This document shows positions 25,396 to 33,475 of a stretch of 33,475 nucleotides of DNA, one piece after another. A program made the translations under genes and the position numbers. The stretch is from Chitinophagaceae bacterium (GTDB lineage Bacteria; Bacteroidota; Bacteroidia; Chitinophagales; Chitinophagaceae), in the NCBI GenBank assembly GCA_016786745.1, contig JAEUVS010000155.1:1-33475 (forward strand), read 5' to 3'. The first letter of the stretch is position 1. The number at the start of each line of letters is the position of its first letter. Under the pieces are notes generated by a model. The model was not told the DNA's origin. It ran no database searches and saw nothing but the letters and a program-made list of their open reading frames with translations.

Positions 25396-26654
25396 TCAGA
25401 AAGCTGAACATATTAGTATGCTTCCTTATCACCAACACATTCTGTTATGGATTTGACGATGGCTGGAAAGCCGGTGTTGCAAAAATCAGGATAACACCGA
25501 AACAGCACATGTGGATGGCAGGATATGCATCACGCACCGCCCCATCGAATGGAACCTATGACGATTTATGGGCAAAAGCACTCGTTCTTCGTGATGGTCA
25601 GGGCAAGCAGGTAGTTTTGATCACGCTTGATCTTCTCGGTGTTACCAAAGCGGTGTCCGATACCATCAAAAACAAGCTTGGCGTTAGGTTCAATTTATCG
25701 AAAGCCGACATCCTGATAAACTCTTCTCATACTCATTCGGGTCCCGTGCTGAAGGATGCGTTGAAAAGTATTTACAATATAGATGAACGTGAAAAAGTGT
25801 TCATCAATAATTATACAAATGAATTGATCAGGAAAGTATTTGAAGTAGTTGATAAAGCCTTTCATAACATGAAGCCTGTTTCAATATTTGTTGAAAATGG
25901 AATAACAAGATTCCAGGTGAATCGGCGAAATAACAAGGAGGCAGAGCTAACAGCTCAAACCATTTTAAAGGGTCCGAACGATTATTCTGTTCCGGTTATT
26001 AAAGTGGAGAATAGAAAGGGTTCGATATTGGCGATAGCGTTCGGTTATGCCTGCCATGCAACAGTATTGAATGAAAACAAATGGTCGGGCGATTATCCCG
26101 GATATGCACAAACCGAGCTTGAGAAAAAACACAAGGGTGCCAGTGCATTATTTTTCCAGGGTGCCGGCGGAAATCTTAATCCGCTTCCAAGAAGAACTGT
26201 GCAATTGGCAAAGCAGTATGGCAGCGAACTTGCTGCAGCGGTTGAACGTGTGCTGAATGAGAAGATGAAACCCATTTCGGGATCTATAGCAACCGCGTAC
26301 AACGAAATCAACCTTCAGTTTTCCAACCCGTCCCTCCCCCACTATCCATATCCCGTACAGATATGGAAACTAGGCGAACAGCCTGTAGTTGCATTAGGTG
26401 GAGAGCTGCTTGTGGAATATTCTGTAAAGTTAAAACAGCTTCTGACCCGCGAGATTTTTGTGTTAGGTTATTCGAACGATGTGATGGCATATATTCCTTC
26501 CGTTACAGTGTTGAAAGAGGGAGGATACGAAGGATCGGGTTCGCAAAAAGTATATGGAATGCCCGCCGATTGGAGCGAGCGCATCGAATCTGATATCATT
26601 TCAGAGGTGCTCCGGCTGGCGCGTTCGCTTAACATCCCAGTGCAGAAAAATTAA
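25392..26654 (+). CDS. Neutral/alkaline ceramidase-family protein, copy 2, secreted
   Basis: A 420-residue paralog of the preceding gene, overlapping it by four bases (ATGA), which points to translational coupling. A signal peptide is at MIRKLNILVCFLITNTFCYG. Shared landmarks are KAGVAKIRITPKQHMWMAGYASR, SSHTHSGP (His113, His115), FGYACHAT and YIPSVTVLKEGGYEGSGS. The stretch matching the catalytic-serine region reads GGNLNPLPRR, again without serine. Compared with copy 1 a segment after the middle is missing (about 40 residues fewer), so the two are clearly diverged, not a recent duplication. Both probably act in the periplasm, possibly as a pair on one substrate. Confidence 0.87.
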   Translation: MIRKLNILVCFLITNTFCYGFDDGWKAGVAKIRITPKQHMWMAGYASRTAPSNGTYDDLWAKALVLRDGQGKQVVLITLDLLGVTKAVSDTIKNKLGVRFNLSKADILINSSHTHSGPVLKDALKSIYNIDEREKVFINNYTNELIRKVFEVVDKAFHNMKPVSIFVENGITRFQVNRRNNKEAELTAQTILKGPNDYSVPVIKVENRKGSILAIAFGYACHATVLNENKWSGDYPGYAQTELEKKHKGASALFFQGAGGNLNPLPRRTVQLAKQYGSELAAAVERVLNEKMKPISGSIATAYNEINLQFSNPSLPHYPYPVQIWKLGEQPVVALGGELLVEYSVKLKQLLTREIFVLGYSNDVMAYIPSVTVLKEGGYEGSGSQKVYGMPADWSERIESDIISEVLRLARSLNIPVQKN

Positions 26655-26656
26655 TT

Positions 26657-27754
26657 ATGATATATACAAAAACAGGTGAAGGAATTATAACTGAACGGCC
26701 TCTCGGAACAGCAACAGGATCGGTATCGGCGCCGCGATGTGTTTTAGCAAGCGACGGAACGATAGTTTGTACTTTTATCGCTCAATCTATTTTGGGAACT
26801 AACGACTTCAAGCCGATGATCACAAGATCGGCTGATGGAGGCAATACGTGGTCGAAGCCTGTTTTCGTTTGGCCAACATACACGGAGGATTTTTCGATAT
26901 TCGGTTCTATCAGCCGCGCGCCATCAGGAGAGTTTTTATTTTATGGTACGCGGACGCCGATCGACACTCCCGGCGAATCGTTCTGGTGGGATGCCACACA
27001 GGGTCTGAAAGCAAATGACCTCGTGTGGGCAAATTCAAACGATGACGGTAAAACATGGTCGGACCTGAAAAAAATACCGATGCCAATCGAAGGAAGTGCA
27101 GAGGCGCCTGGTGCCATGTGCGCAACACGTGAAGGTAGATTGGTTTGCTGTTATGCACCTTACAATACTTTCGATCCAAACCTGTCGGTAAAGAGAAATC
27201 AGGTGATCTGTTTATGGAGTAGCGATCGTGGAGCTTCATGGAACGATTCTGCAATGATCCGGTTTCCGTTTGCCGATTCCGCCGGCGCAGAAGCCTGGGT
27301 GATGGAATTGAAAGACGGCCGGTTGCTGGGCACCACATGGCATGTAAGACCGATGGCTGATGAAGCGAATGCTTATGCCTTGTCGGATGATGCCGGTAAA
27401 ACCTGGGGGCCAACCCTGTCTACAGGTATAAATGGACAATCAACTGCGCTTGTACCGCTTAACGATGGAAGCGTTGTGTTCCTGTATAATCAAAGAAGAG
27501 CAAAAGAAAAAGGAGTCTGGATGGCAATTGCAAAACCGACACTGCGCGATTTTGGAGTACTCTCCAATCAGCGTGTGTGGGCTACTGAAAAGCCTTCTCA
27601 AACAGGAATGGTGAATCATGAGAACTGGACCAATTTCGCTTTCGGTGAACCATCGGGCTTGATGATTTCCGATGATGAAATTCTTATTACTGTGTGGGTG
27701 GCGAAGAATTCAAAAGGTGTTGTTGAATATGTAAAATACAGTTTGAATGCGTAA
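26657..27754 (+). CDS. Asp-box sialidase-like (BNR) protein, no signal peptide
   Basis: A 365-residue six-bladed propeller candidate with four Asp-boxes: SADGGNTW (58-65), SNDDGKTW (127-134), SSDRGASW (188-195) and SDDAGKTW (243-250). The stretch AWVMELKDGRLLGTTWH resembles the BNR_2 group containing exo-alpha-sialidases, where a Glu before GRL helps catalysis. No signal peptide is visible, so it would act in the cytoplasm on imported material, unlike typical secreted sialidases. It starts 2 bases after the ceramidase-like gene and ends the operon. Other glycosidase or lyase activities on a propeller scaffold are possible. It is convergent with the SGNH gene 5 bases away. Confidence 0.8.
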   Translation: MIYTKTGEGIITERPLGTATGSVSAPRCVLASDGTIVCTFIAQSILGTNDFKPMITRSADGGNTWSKPVFVWPTYTEDFSIFGSISRAPSGEFLFYGTRTPIDTPGESFWWDATQGLKANDLVWANSNDDGKTWSDLKKIPMPIEGSAEAPGAMCATREGRLVCCYAPYNTFDPNLSVKRNQVICLWSSDRGASWNDSAMIRFPFADSAGAEAWVMELKDGRLLGTTWHVRPMADEANAYALSDDAGKTWGPTLSTGINGQSTALVPLNDGSVVFLYNQRRAKEKGVWMAIAKPTLRDFGVLSNQRVWATEKPSQTGMVNHENWTNFAFGEPSGLMISDDEILITVWVAKNSKGVVEYVKYSLNA

Positions 27755-27759
27755 TGTCC

Positions 27760-28542
27760 TTAAAGCTTAACCGCTTTGAGCCACGCCCTGGCCATCAGAT
27801 TCGATCCCGGAATACTCGGGTGCACTCCGTCGTAACACCAATATGATCCCGCAGCTTTCGATACAGCTTTATCAAAAACGGATTGGAACGGAATAAAAAT
27901 CGCATTAAATTCTGCCGCAAGTTTACGTGCAGCGTCCCTGTAAACATTAAATGCCGGAAACCAACTCTCATTTACTGCCTTTGTACCGGTAATGGCAAAC
28001 GGCTCGCAGATTATTAATTTCGTTTGTGGCAATGCCTCCACTGTGATATTGAGAAGTTTCGAGTAATCTTCGTAATATTTTTCGGGAGCATCTTTTGAAT
28101 TACCAGTTATTATATCCCAAAAGTCATTTACACCAATCAAAATACTTAACACATCTGGTTTAATGTTAATGCAATCTTTGTCCCAGCGTTTTATAAGGTC
28201 ATCAACCTTGTTCCCGCTTATTCCTTTGTTGAATATTTTTATTTTTTTATTGGGATGAGCACGTAATATTTCCGACCCGGCTATAAAAGCATATCCGGAT
28301 CCGAGGGCATTGGAATCGTTATATTCCAGCGATTCGCGACCGGCGTTGTCAAAATTATAATTGGGAGGCTCCGGACTTCTCCATCCTTCCGTAATAGAAT
28401 CGCCCTGAAATAGTATCACACTATTTGGTTTTAGAGACAGCGCCTGCTTTTCCGCTTCAGTATCCAAAGAGATAAGAGGTAATGTGCCCATGTAAGATAC
28501 GATCGCAGAAGCGCTCTTATTCAGAAATTTTCTTCTTTCCAT
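27760..28542 (-). CDS. SGNH/GDSL-family hydrolase, probably exported
   Basis: I start at ATG 28542 (MERRKFLNKS, 260 residues); an ATG at 28569 would overlap the upstream gene and add nine basic residues. RRKFL plus a following moderately hydrophobic stretch resembles a Tat signal. SGNH blocks are complete: FQGDS with Ser49, Gly110 (NKGISGN), GVND with Asn139, and DGVHPS with Asp238 and His241. Esterases of this fold remove acetyl or other acyl groups from glycans. It lies 10 bases after the 2-hydroxyacid dehydrogenase gene and is the last gene of the right-hand minus-strand run headed by SusC/SusD. Deacylation of the imported glycan is the likely role. Confidence 0.88.
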   Translation of the reverse strand: MERRKFLNKSASAIVSYMGTLPLISLDTEAEKQALSLKPNSVILFQGDSITEGWRSPEPPNYNFDNAGRESLEYNDSNALGSGYAFIAGSEILRAHPNKKIKIFNKGISGNKVDDLIKRWDKDCINIKPDVLSILIGVNDFWDIITGNSKDAPEKYYEDYSKLLNITVEALPQTKLIICEPFAITGTKAVNESWFPAFNVYRDAARKLAAEFNAIFIPFQSVFDKAVSKAAGSYWCYDGVHPSIPGSNLMARAWLKAVKL

Positions 28543-28552
28543 GGTAATTTTT

Positions 28553-29521
28553 TTACGCCGAATGAACAATGGATTTATATGGTTCGCCTTTGGTAAACCG
28601 TTTAATATTGGCTGCTATTTCGCGCCATCTGTAGTCCATCGTTTCTATTGTCGGTTTATGAGGTGTCATGATCACGTTGTCCAACTCGTAAAATGGCTGG
28701 CTAGATGGAAGTTTTATTTGCCCCGTCTCGGGATATTGATACCATACATCCAATCCTGCGCCCGCAATATTCCGGTTCAGTAAAGTTTGGTAAAGAGCCT
28801 GTTCGTTTACTACTGCAGCCCGTCCGATATTAATAAGGAAGGCCGATGGCTTCATTTGCTTCAATTCTGTCTCACCAATAAGGTTGATTGTATCGCTTGT
28901 TGCAGGCACTGCGACAATGACGAAGTCTGCAGAAGGAAGGTATTTCGTCAGGTCATTTAGTCCTGAGACCGTTCCGTGACTGGTGTCTTCCTTTCTCATT
29001 TTTTCAGGTGAACGGGTGAGCGCAGTAACCTTCATCTCGAGAAAGTTTCCCCATCGCATGAGTTCCTGGCCGATTTTTCCTAATCCAATAATCAGTAGAT
29101 TACGATACCTCAGTTCCGGCAGATACGGTACCTGGTGCATCCAATCGCCTTTGCGAAGTAATTTGTCGATCGCAAATAGTTTTCTCTGCAACGCCGTCAT
29201 TAGCATAAATGCGAGTTCGGCCATGCCGCGTTCGTGTCCGTACACATTACAAAGTGTGCAACCTTTCGGAAGACTGGAAATGTCAACACCATCTACGCCT
29301 GCACCGGTGGAGTGAACTAATTTAACGGCGCACAGATGGTCTTTCCTCCACGAACGTTTGAAAACATCTGCAACGAGAACATCAGTCTCGCAGAGAAGAT
29401 CGGCGATTTCGGCATCACTTTGCTTACCCAGAGGTTTGAGTGTATGCGTAACATCGAGAAAAGGTTTAAACTCATCGATAAAAAGATCGTGTATAACAAT
29501 CCGAACGGGGGTTTGCGTCAT
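28553..29521 (-). CDS. D-isomer 2-hydroxyacid dehydrogenase family protein
   Basis: A 322-residue cytoplasmic NAD(P)-dependent enzyme. The Rossmann motif GLGKIG is at 146-151, the substrate-binding Arg234 in INIGRAAVV and the catalytic His288 in MTPHKP. The partner acid is probably Glu265 in YPET, in a region that differs from the usual LDVFxxEP. It should reduce a 2-keto acid to a D-2-hydroxy acid, or the reverse. Following a galactonate/mannonate-dehydratase-like gene by 13 bases, it could act on a keto-deoxy acid, or on glyoxylate or hydroxypyruvate from aldolase cleavage. No signal peptide. Confidence 0.9.
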   Translation of the reverse strand: MTQTPVRIVIHDLFIDEFKPFLDVTHTLKPLGKQSDAEIADLLCETDVLVADVFKRSWRKDHLCAVKLVHSTGAGVDGVDISSLPKGCTLCNVYGHERGMAELAFMLMTALQRKLFAIDKLLRKGDWMHQVPYLPELRYRNLLIIGLGKIGQELMRWGNFLEMKVTALTRSPEKMRKEDTSHGTVSGLNDLTKYLPSADFVIVAVPATSDTINLIGETELKQMKPSAFLINIGRAAVVNEQALYQTLLNRNIAGAGLDVWYQYPETGQIKLPSSQPFYELDNVIMTPHKPTIETMDYRWREIAANIKRFTKGEPYKSIVHSA

Positions 29522-29534
29522 TTTTTTGATAGTG

Positions 29535-30767
29535 TTAATCGAATAATGATTCTCCCGGAGCCAGATATCTGCTGCATACGTCCCTGTTCAACTCAACACC
29601 TAAGCCAGGCGCATCTGACAATAAAACTTTTCCATCACGGAAAAGAGGAACATCGCGCACTACATACTCGCCAATCCATGAGGTTTCAATGAAGTGATAT
29701 TCAAGACCAATAAAATTTCTGCATGCCACACCGGCGTGTGCTGCTGCAACCGTTGCCAATGCGCCGCCGTTTCCATGGAATGCTACAGGAAGATGATTCA
29801 GCTCTGCATAATCTGCGATTCTGCGGATCTCGTGCATTCCGCCGCAGAATAATATATCCGGATGCAGAATGTCGCATGCTTTATGATCTATAAACAGCCG
29901 GAACTGTTCGGCGTTGAACATCTCGCCTACACAAATCGGGATGTCGCTTTTCTTCCTTACTTCAGCGCATGAATCGGGATTTGCAATTGGAACTGGATCT
30001 TCGAGCCATAGAAGATTAAGGTGCTTGAGCGCTGCTGTAAGGCGCATAGCATCGGGTACATTGTATTGCATATGGCAGTCGGCACATATCTCAAAATCTG
30101 CACCCGCAACATTTCTTACCGTTTCAAGCCGTTCTACCACCCGGTTAATTTGTTTTAAACTAAGGGTTCTGTTCCATACATCGTTTACCGCTTCTGTCGC
30201 CATGAAATCGATATCGAATTTCATTTGAGAAAATCCGAGGCTCAGTGTTTGCTCTGCCAATTTTTTCCACGCGTCAAGGTTGGTAACATCTTCCGGCGAG
30301 CTGCGATCGAGATAAACTCTTGCGTGATCACGGTATTTTCCTCCGAGGAGATTATACGCCGGGGTCTTTAGAATTTTGCCAATGAGATCGCACAATGCAA
30401 TGTCCACTCCACTGGCAGCCCATATCACCGGCCCCCAGGAAGTGGAAGTTGGCGACGACATGTTATTCGCAATGATATCGCCGGGCATTACGCCCGTTTT
30501 TATTTCAGCATGATGCGGTGCCAGTGTACCATACATCATTTCAGAAATAATTGCATTTACAGTGAAGGGGTCCCGGCCGCGAAAATATTCGCGCATATAA
30601 GCGATGCCCTGGCGCACTCCCATAAAATCGTCGGCTTCACCTAATCCGTAAACTCCAGAATCGGTATCCACTCTCACAATCACCTTTGCAATTCTCGTTT
30701 CACCGCCTCCTACTCCGTGATTGCGTGGCCCCCATAGTCTCAGCATTCGAATATCCGTAATTTTCAT
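29535..30767 (-). CDS. Enolase-superfamily dehydratase, galactonate/mannonate dehydratase-like
   Basis: A 410-residue cytoplasmic enzyme. Active-site residues are Lys183 (MKFDID), metal ligands Asp230, Glu256 (WLEDP) and Glu282 (GEMF), catalytic His232 in the DxH pair (ADCHMQY) and His331 (AFHGNGG). The DxH arrangement is that of D-galactonate and D-mannonate dehydratases, and differs from the dehydratase at 7992. It probably converts an aldonate to a 2-keto-3-deoxyaldonate. It is the first catabolic gene after SusCD in the right-hand run, with 17 bases between. An insert of about 20 residues near 90-110 (GVMPGDIIANNMSS) is a lid-type region as in ManD-like enzymes. Substrate is inferred. Confidence 0.9.
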   Translation of the reverse strand: MKITDIRMLRLWGPRNHGVGGGETRIAKVIVRVDTDSGVYGLGEADDFMGVRQGIAYMREYFRGRDPFTVNAIISEMMYGTLAPHHAEIKTGVMPGDIIANNMSSPTSTSWGPVIWAASGVDIALCDLIGKILKTPAYNLLGGKYRDHARVYLDRSSPEDVTNLDAWKKLAEQTLSLGFSQMKFDIDFMATEAVNDVWNRTLSLKQINRVVERLETVRNVAGADFEICADCHMQYNVPDAMRLTAALKHLNLLWLEDPVPIANPDSCAEVRKKSDIPICVGEMFNAEQFRLFIDHKACDILHPDILFCGGMHEIRRIADYAELNHLPVAFHGNGGALATVAAAHAGVACRNFIGLEYHFIETSWIGEYVVRDVPLFRDGKVLLSDAPGLGVELNRDVCSRYLAPGESLFD

Positions 30768-30784
30768 ATCCAGTTTTATGGTCC

Positions 30785-32260
30785 TCAGTACCCCGGATTC
30801 TGATGCACTTTCGGCTCAAGGCTCAACACAGTATTTGCAATCGGAAATAAAAGCAAATCTGTTTGCCCTGCCCGATCCTGCAATGCGGGAACGAGTTCGA
30901 ATGCTTTGTCGAACCGTACCAAATCCCACCATCTCTTCCCTTCATACAGCAGTTCAAAAAGTCGCTCTTTTAAAATTGCGGCATCATTCTGTTCCTGGGT
31001 ACCGTTTGCAAACACATGATCGTTATAATTTGCTCCATAGGCTCTTTGCCGAACGGCATTCATTTCATCGGATGGATCCTGGCCAAGGGCATTCTTTGCT
31101 TCAGCTTTCATCAGCAGCACATCTGCGTAGCGATATAAAACAACATCGCTCAAAAATTTGCGCGCTCCGCCCACGTCAACACCCGATCCCTTCAGGCATA
31201 AAGTTGTATAAAAGGTGGGATTATTATTGTCATCGTAAGTGAAGATTTCATAGAACGAACCATTTTTTCTGCTATCGTCGGCAGTGAATTGATTCCGAAC
31301 AAGGTCGGTAATCACCATGCGATCCTGGCCCCCGCTAATCGGAAATATCAGATCTCTCGTCGCATCATCAATATTAGCAGGTACTGAACCAGCAAGTATC
31401 CACATAAACCAGAAATAATTATCACTGGCTCCCTCGAGGTCCTGGTAACGAATGGTCATCACAGTCTCTTTGTTTCCCTTGTTTTCATATTTGAACAAAT
31501 CAGCAAAATTTGGCAGCAATTCAACATCCGCCAGTGCCACTTCGTTGCATGCCGCCAATGCGGTGTTGAAATCTGCATCGCCACCTCCCATTACTTTTCC
31601 TGTCCATAAATATACATCTGCCTTAAGGGCGTTGACGCCAGCCTTCGACCAAAAACTTCTGCCCGCTTCGAAATTGTTATCGGGGAATAAAGAGAGTGCG
31701 GTTTCAATGTCTTGCTTAATAAGCGCTATTGCCTCTGTTTTTGGCGACCTTTCTTTTTGTGTCACCTCAGCATCTGAGCTTTCAACCGGCTCAGTGCGGA
31801 TAATGATATCTCCCCATGTTTTCACCATCACAAAATTAATGAATGCACGCATTGCGTGTGCCTGCGCAAGGACTCTGTTTTTAGCATCCTCTGATTTGAA
31901 ATCGATCTCCGGAACGTATTTAAGTATCAGATTCGCACTATTAATTGTGTTGTAAAAACCAGACCAATCGGGGTGACCTGGATTATCTGCTGTCAACACG
32001 TTTCTGAAAAGAATAAGATCGCTCGGGCCGATGGGACCGTTCTGATAAATTTCGCTTCGCTGTTCACCAATCATAAATATTGCCGTGGATGAATTTCTCA
32101 GGTTAACATACATACCACTGAGCGCGCCCTTTGCATCGTCTTCCGTTTTCCAGAAAGAAGCAGTGGTAATAACACTCGTTGGATCAACATCTAAATTCTT
32201 GGAGCATGAACTGACAACCAACAGACTTAAAGAGATGATTATAATATTTAGCTTTGTCAT
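30785..32260 (-). CDS. SusD/RagB-family surface lipoprotein (classical type)
   Basis: A 491-residue lipoprotein, with lipidated Cys19 after VVSS. The opening LDVDPTSVITTASFWKTEDDAKGALSGMYVNLR and the C-terminal LKERLFELLYEGKRWWDLVRFDKAFEL are hallmarks of classical SusD/RagB proteins, unlike the SusD-like_2 protein at 11041. TPR-like helices in the middle carry the SusC contact. It lies 18 bases downstream of its SusC partner and should bind the glycan at the cell surface. Its ligand probably differs from that of the first pair. Confidence 0.96.
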   Translation of the reverse strand: MTKLNIIIISLSLLVVSSCSKNLDVDPTSVITTASFWKTEDDAKGALSGMYVNLRNSSTAIFMIGEQRSEIYQNGPIGPSDLILFRNVLTADNPGHPDWSGFYNTINSANLILKYVPEIDFKSEDAKNRVLAQAHAMRAFINFVMVKTWGDIIIRTEPVESSDAEVTQKERSPKTEAIALIKQDIETALSLFPDNNFEAGRSFWSKAGVNALKADVYLWTGKVMGGGDADFNTALAACNEVALADVELLPNFADLFKYENKGNKETVMTIRYQDLEGASDNYFWFMWILAGSVPANIDDATRDLIFPISGGQDRMVITDLVRNQFTADDSRKNGSFYEIFTYDDNNNPTFYTTLCLKGSGVDVGGARKFLSDVVLYRYADVLLMKAEAKNALGQDPSDEMNAVRQRAYGANYNDHVFANGTQEQNDAAILKERLFELLYEGKRWWDLVRFDKAFELVPALQDRAGQTDLLLFPIANTVLSLEPKVHQNPGY

Positions 32261-32278
32261 GATTTCTACTTTTTTTGA

Positions 32279-33475
32279 TTAGAAAGTAACGCTGAGTCCA
32301 AGAATTACATTTTTAGGCATCGCGTAACGTCCATCATCCATCCCCCCTTCTTCTGGATTTAAACCCATATACTTCGTAAAGTAGTGAAGGTTGTTTCCGG
32401 TGAGATTGAGGCGGAGATTCTGTATTTTCCATTTTTCCATCAGGCGTGAAGGGATATTATAACTCAATGTTACTTCGCGAACGCAAAGGAAATTTCCCGA
32501 TTCGATGAACTCTGAACTTGCTGCCACTTTTGTACCATTGAAATTGTTTCTCTGAACCCAATGGCCATCGTTATAGTAACGCGGCAATTGAGCAATGTCG
32601 CCAGGTTTTCTCCATGAATGATCAATAACCCGCTGGGTCATCGTGTTGTTTCCCGACAGGTTTGCTTCGAAGAATAATCTTGCCCAGTTGAAAATAGAGT
32701 GTCCTGTAGTGAAGTCCAAGCGGGCATACAAGCTGAAGTTCTTGAAAGAAACCGTATTTGAGAATCCACCGGTCCATGTAGGAAATCGGTTTCCGACGTA
32801 TACCTGGTCGCGGCTGTCTATTATACCGTTACCATCTGTGTCCTGCCAATTCACATCACCACCATACTTTGTTTTGTCGGTAAGAGGTATGTACTGGTCT
32901 TCGGGTGCCAACGCCGCCTCTTCATCTGTTGAGTAGACGCCAAGGAACTTGCGATCATACATATCACCAATGCGGCCACCTTCCTGCAGTCCTCCTTTCC
33001 ACACATAACCCTGTTTTCCTCCGTCCCATACAAGAACACCACCTACCCTGTTATTCTCTGTGCCGTTTGGCGGGAGTCTAAGAATCTTTGTTTCGACTTT
33101 CGCAACGTTGAATGAAACGTTCCAGGATAACGGAGATGTTGGATTAGTGATCTGCGCATTCAATTCAAGTTCCACACCTTTATTCTCCAGTTGGCCGAGG
33201 TTTGTAAGAATGCTGTTGAAACCGGTTGATAGCGGCAAAGGTAAACTGGTGATAAGATTATCAGTTACTCTTCGATAATAGTCGAACAGTAAATTAATTC
33301 TTCGCCTGAAAAGCCCGATATCTGCACCGAAATCAACTGTTTTAGATTGTTCCCACTTTAGATCGTTATTAGGCATCACCGTGTTTCTGATCGATGCAAT
33401 ACCACCATACCTTCCTTCCACACTATATACGCCCTGCGACGTAAAGTCTCCGAGACCACTGATGTTACCGTTTAC
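32279..33475 (-). CDS. SusC/RagA-family outer-membrane transporter, truncated by the window edge
   Basis: Only the C-terminal ~398 residues are present; the frame is open to the right edge (VNGNISGLGDFTSQ before the GTG at 33421, which is internal). The barrel strands are typical of the family: NDLKWEQSKTVDFGADIGLF, WQDTDGNGIIDSRDQVYVGNRFPTWTGGFSNTVSFKNFSLYARLDF, and the terminal VILGLSVTF. The plug and signal peptide lie outside the window. It heads the right-hand minus-strand run. Any promoter for this run is also outside. Confidence 0.95.
   Translation of the reverse strand, partial: VNGNISGLGDFTSQGVYSVEGRYGGIASIRNTVMPNNDLKWEQSKTVDFGADIGLFRRRINLLFDYYRRVTDNLITSLPLPLSTGFNSILTNLGQLENKGVELELNAQITNPTSPLSWNVSFNVAKVETKILRLPPNGTENNRVGGVLVWDGGKQGYVWKGGLQEGGRIGDMYDRKFLGVYSTDEEAALAPEDQYIPLTDKTKYGGDVNWQDTDGNGIIDSRDQVYVGNRFPTWTGGFSNTVSFKNFSLYARLDFTTGHSIFNWARLFFEANLSGNNTMTQRVIDHSWRKPGDIAQLPRYYNDGHWVQRNNFNGTKVAASSEFIESGNFLCVREVTLSYNIPSRLMEKWKIQNLRLNLTGNNLHYFTKYMGLNPEEGGMDDGRYAMPKNVILGLSVTF

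Noticed and set aside
27764..27779. Short inverted repeat AAAGC/GCTTT between the sialidase-like and SGNH genes
   Set aside because: Only 5-bp arms, inside coding sequence and without a T run on either side; not convincing as a terminator.

Overview
The window reads as accessory, glycan-catabolic DNA from a Bacteroidota genome, most like a soil Chitinophagaceae member. The evidence is two SusC/SusD outer-membrane uptake pairs, a MacB/FtsX-type permease of the kind common in that phylum, absence of obvious Shine-Dalgarno sites, and -7 boxes of the TAnnTTTG type. No rRNA, tRNA, CRISPR array, transposase or phage gene was recognised. The genus is an inference.

Layout. (a) 1-1166: 3' part of an FtsX-like permease. 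(b) 1167-2290: gene-poor stretch with a hairpin, two doubtful or small hypothetical genes and a perfect 22-bp LacI/PurR-type palindrome. (c) 10084 down to 2291, minus strand: EamA exporter, enolase-superfamily dehydratase, RraA-family protein, large secreted helical protein, SDR dehydrogenase, DUF4380 protein and an organic-acid MFS transporter. (d) 10177-11040: divergent AraC-type regulator. (e) 15751 down to 11041, minus strand: SusC then SusD-like_2. (f) 16014-18374, plus strand: phosphotriesterase-family lactonase-like enzyme and a GH172/DUF2961 protein, divergent from (e). (g) 19511-18375, minus strand: M24 peptidase. (h) 19765-22966, plus strand: ThuA-like protein, sorbosone-dehydrogenase-like beta-propeller lipoprotein and a HiPIP-type iron-sulfur lipoprotein. 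(i) 23052-27754, plus strand: DHDPS-family aldolase, two tandem neutral-ceramidase-like proteins and an Asp-box sialidase-like protein, nearly without gaps. (j) 33475 down to 27760, minus strand: truncated SusC, SusD, galactonate/mannonate-dehydratase-like enzyme, D-2-hydroxyacid dehydrogenase and SGNH hydrolase.

How it may work together (inference). SusCD pairs and exported hydrolases such as GH172 bring in or trim a glycan. A sugar is oxidised to a lactone by the SDR or by the exported propeller/HiPIP pair. The PTE-family enzyme opens the lactone, the ACS-type MFS imports the acid, one of two enolase-superfamily dehydratases makes a 2-keto-3-deoxy acid, and a DHDPS-family or RraA-family aldolase cleaves it to pyruvate plus an aldehyde. 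This would be a non-phosphorylating route for an aldonic or uronic acid. GH172 makes D-arabinofuranose or fructofuranose possible sources, but the sugar cannot be fixed from sequence alone.

The most striking non-coding structure is the symmetric control region at 15805-15986 between susC and the PTE gene. Each side carries two direct repeats 21 bp apart (consensus TAGGRTAA read toward its gene), then exactly 21 bp, then a TAAMTTTR -7 box. It looks like a mirror-image activator-driven double promoter, and the AraC-type protein encoded nearby is the natural candidate to bind it.
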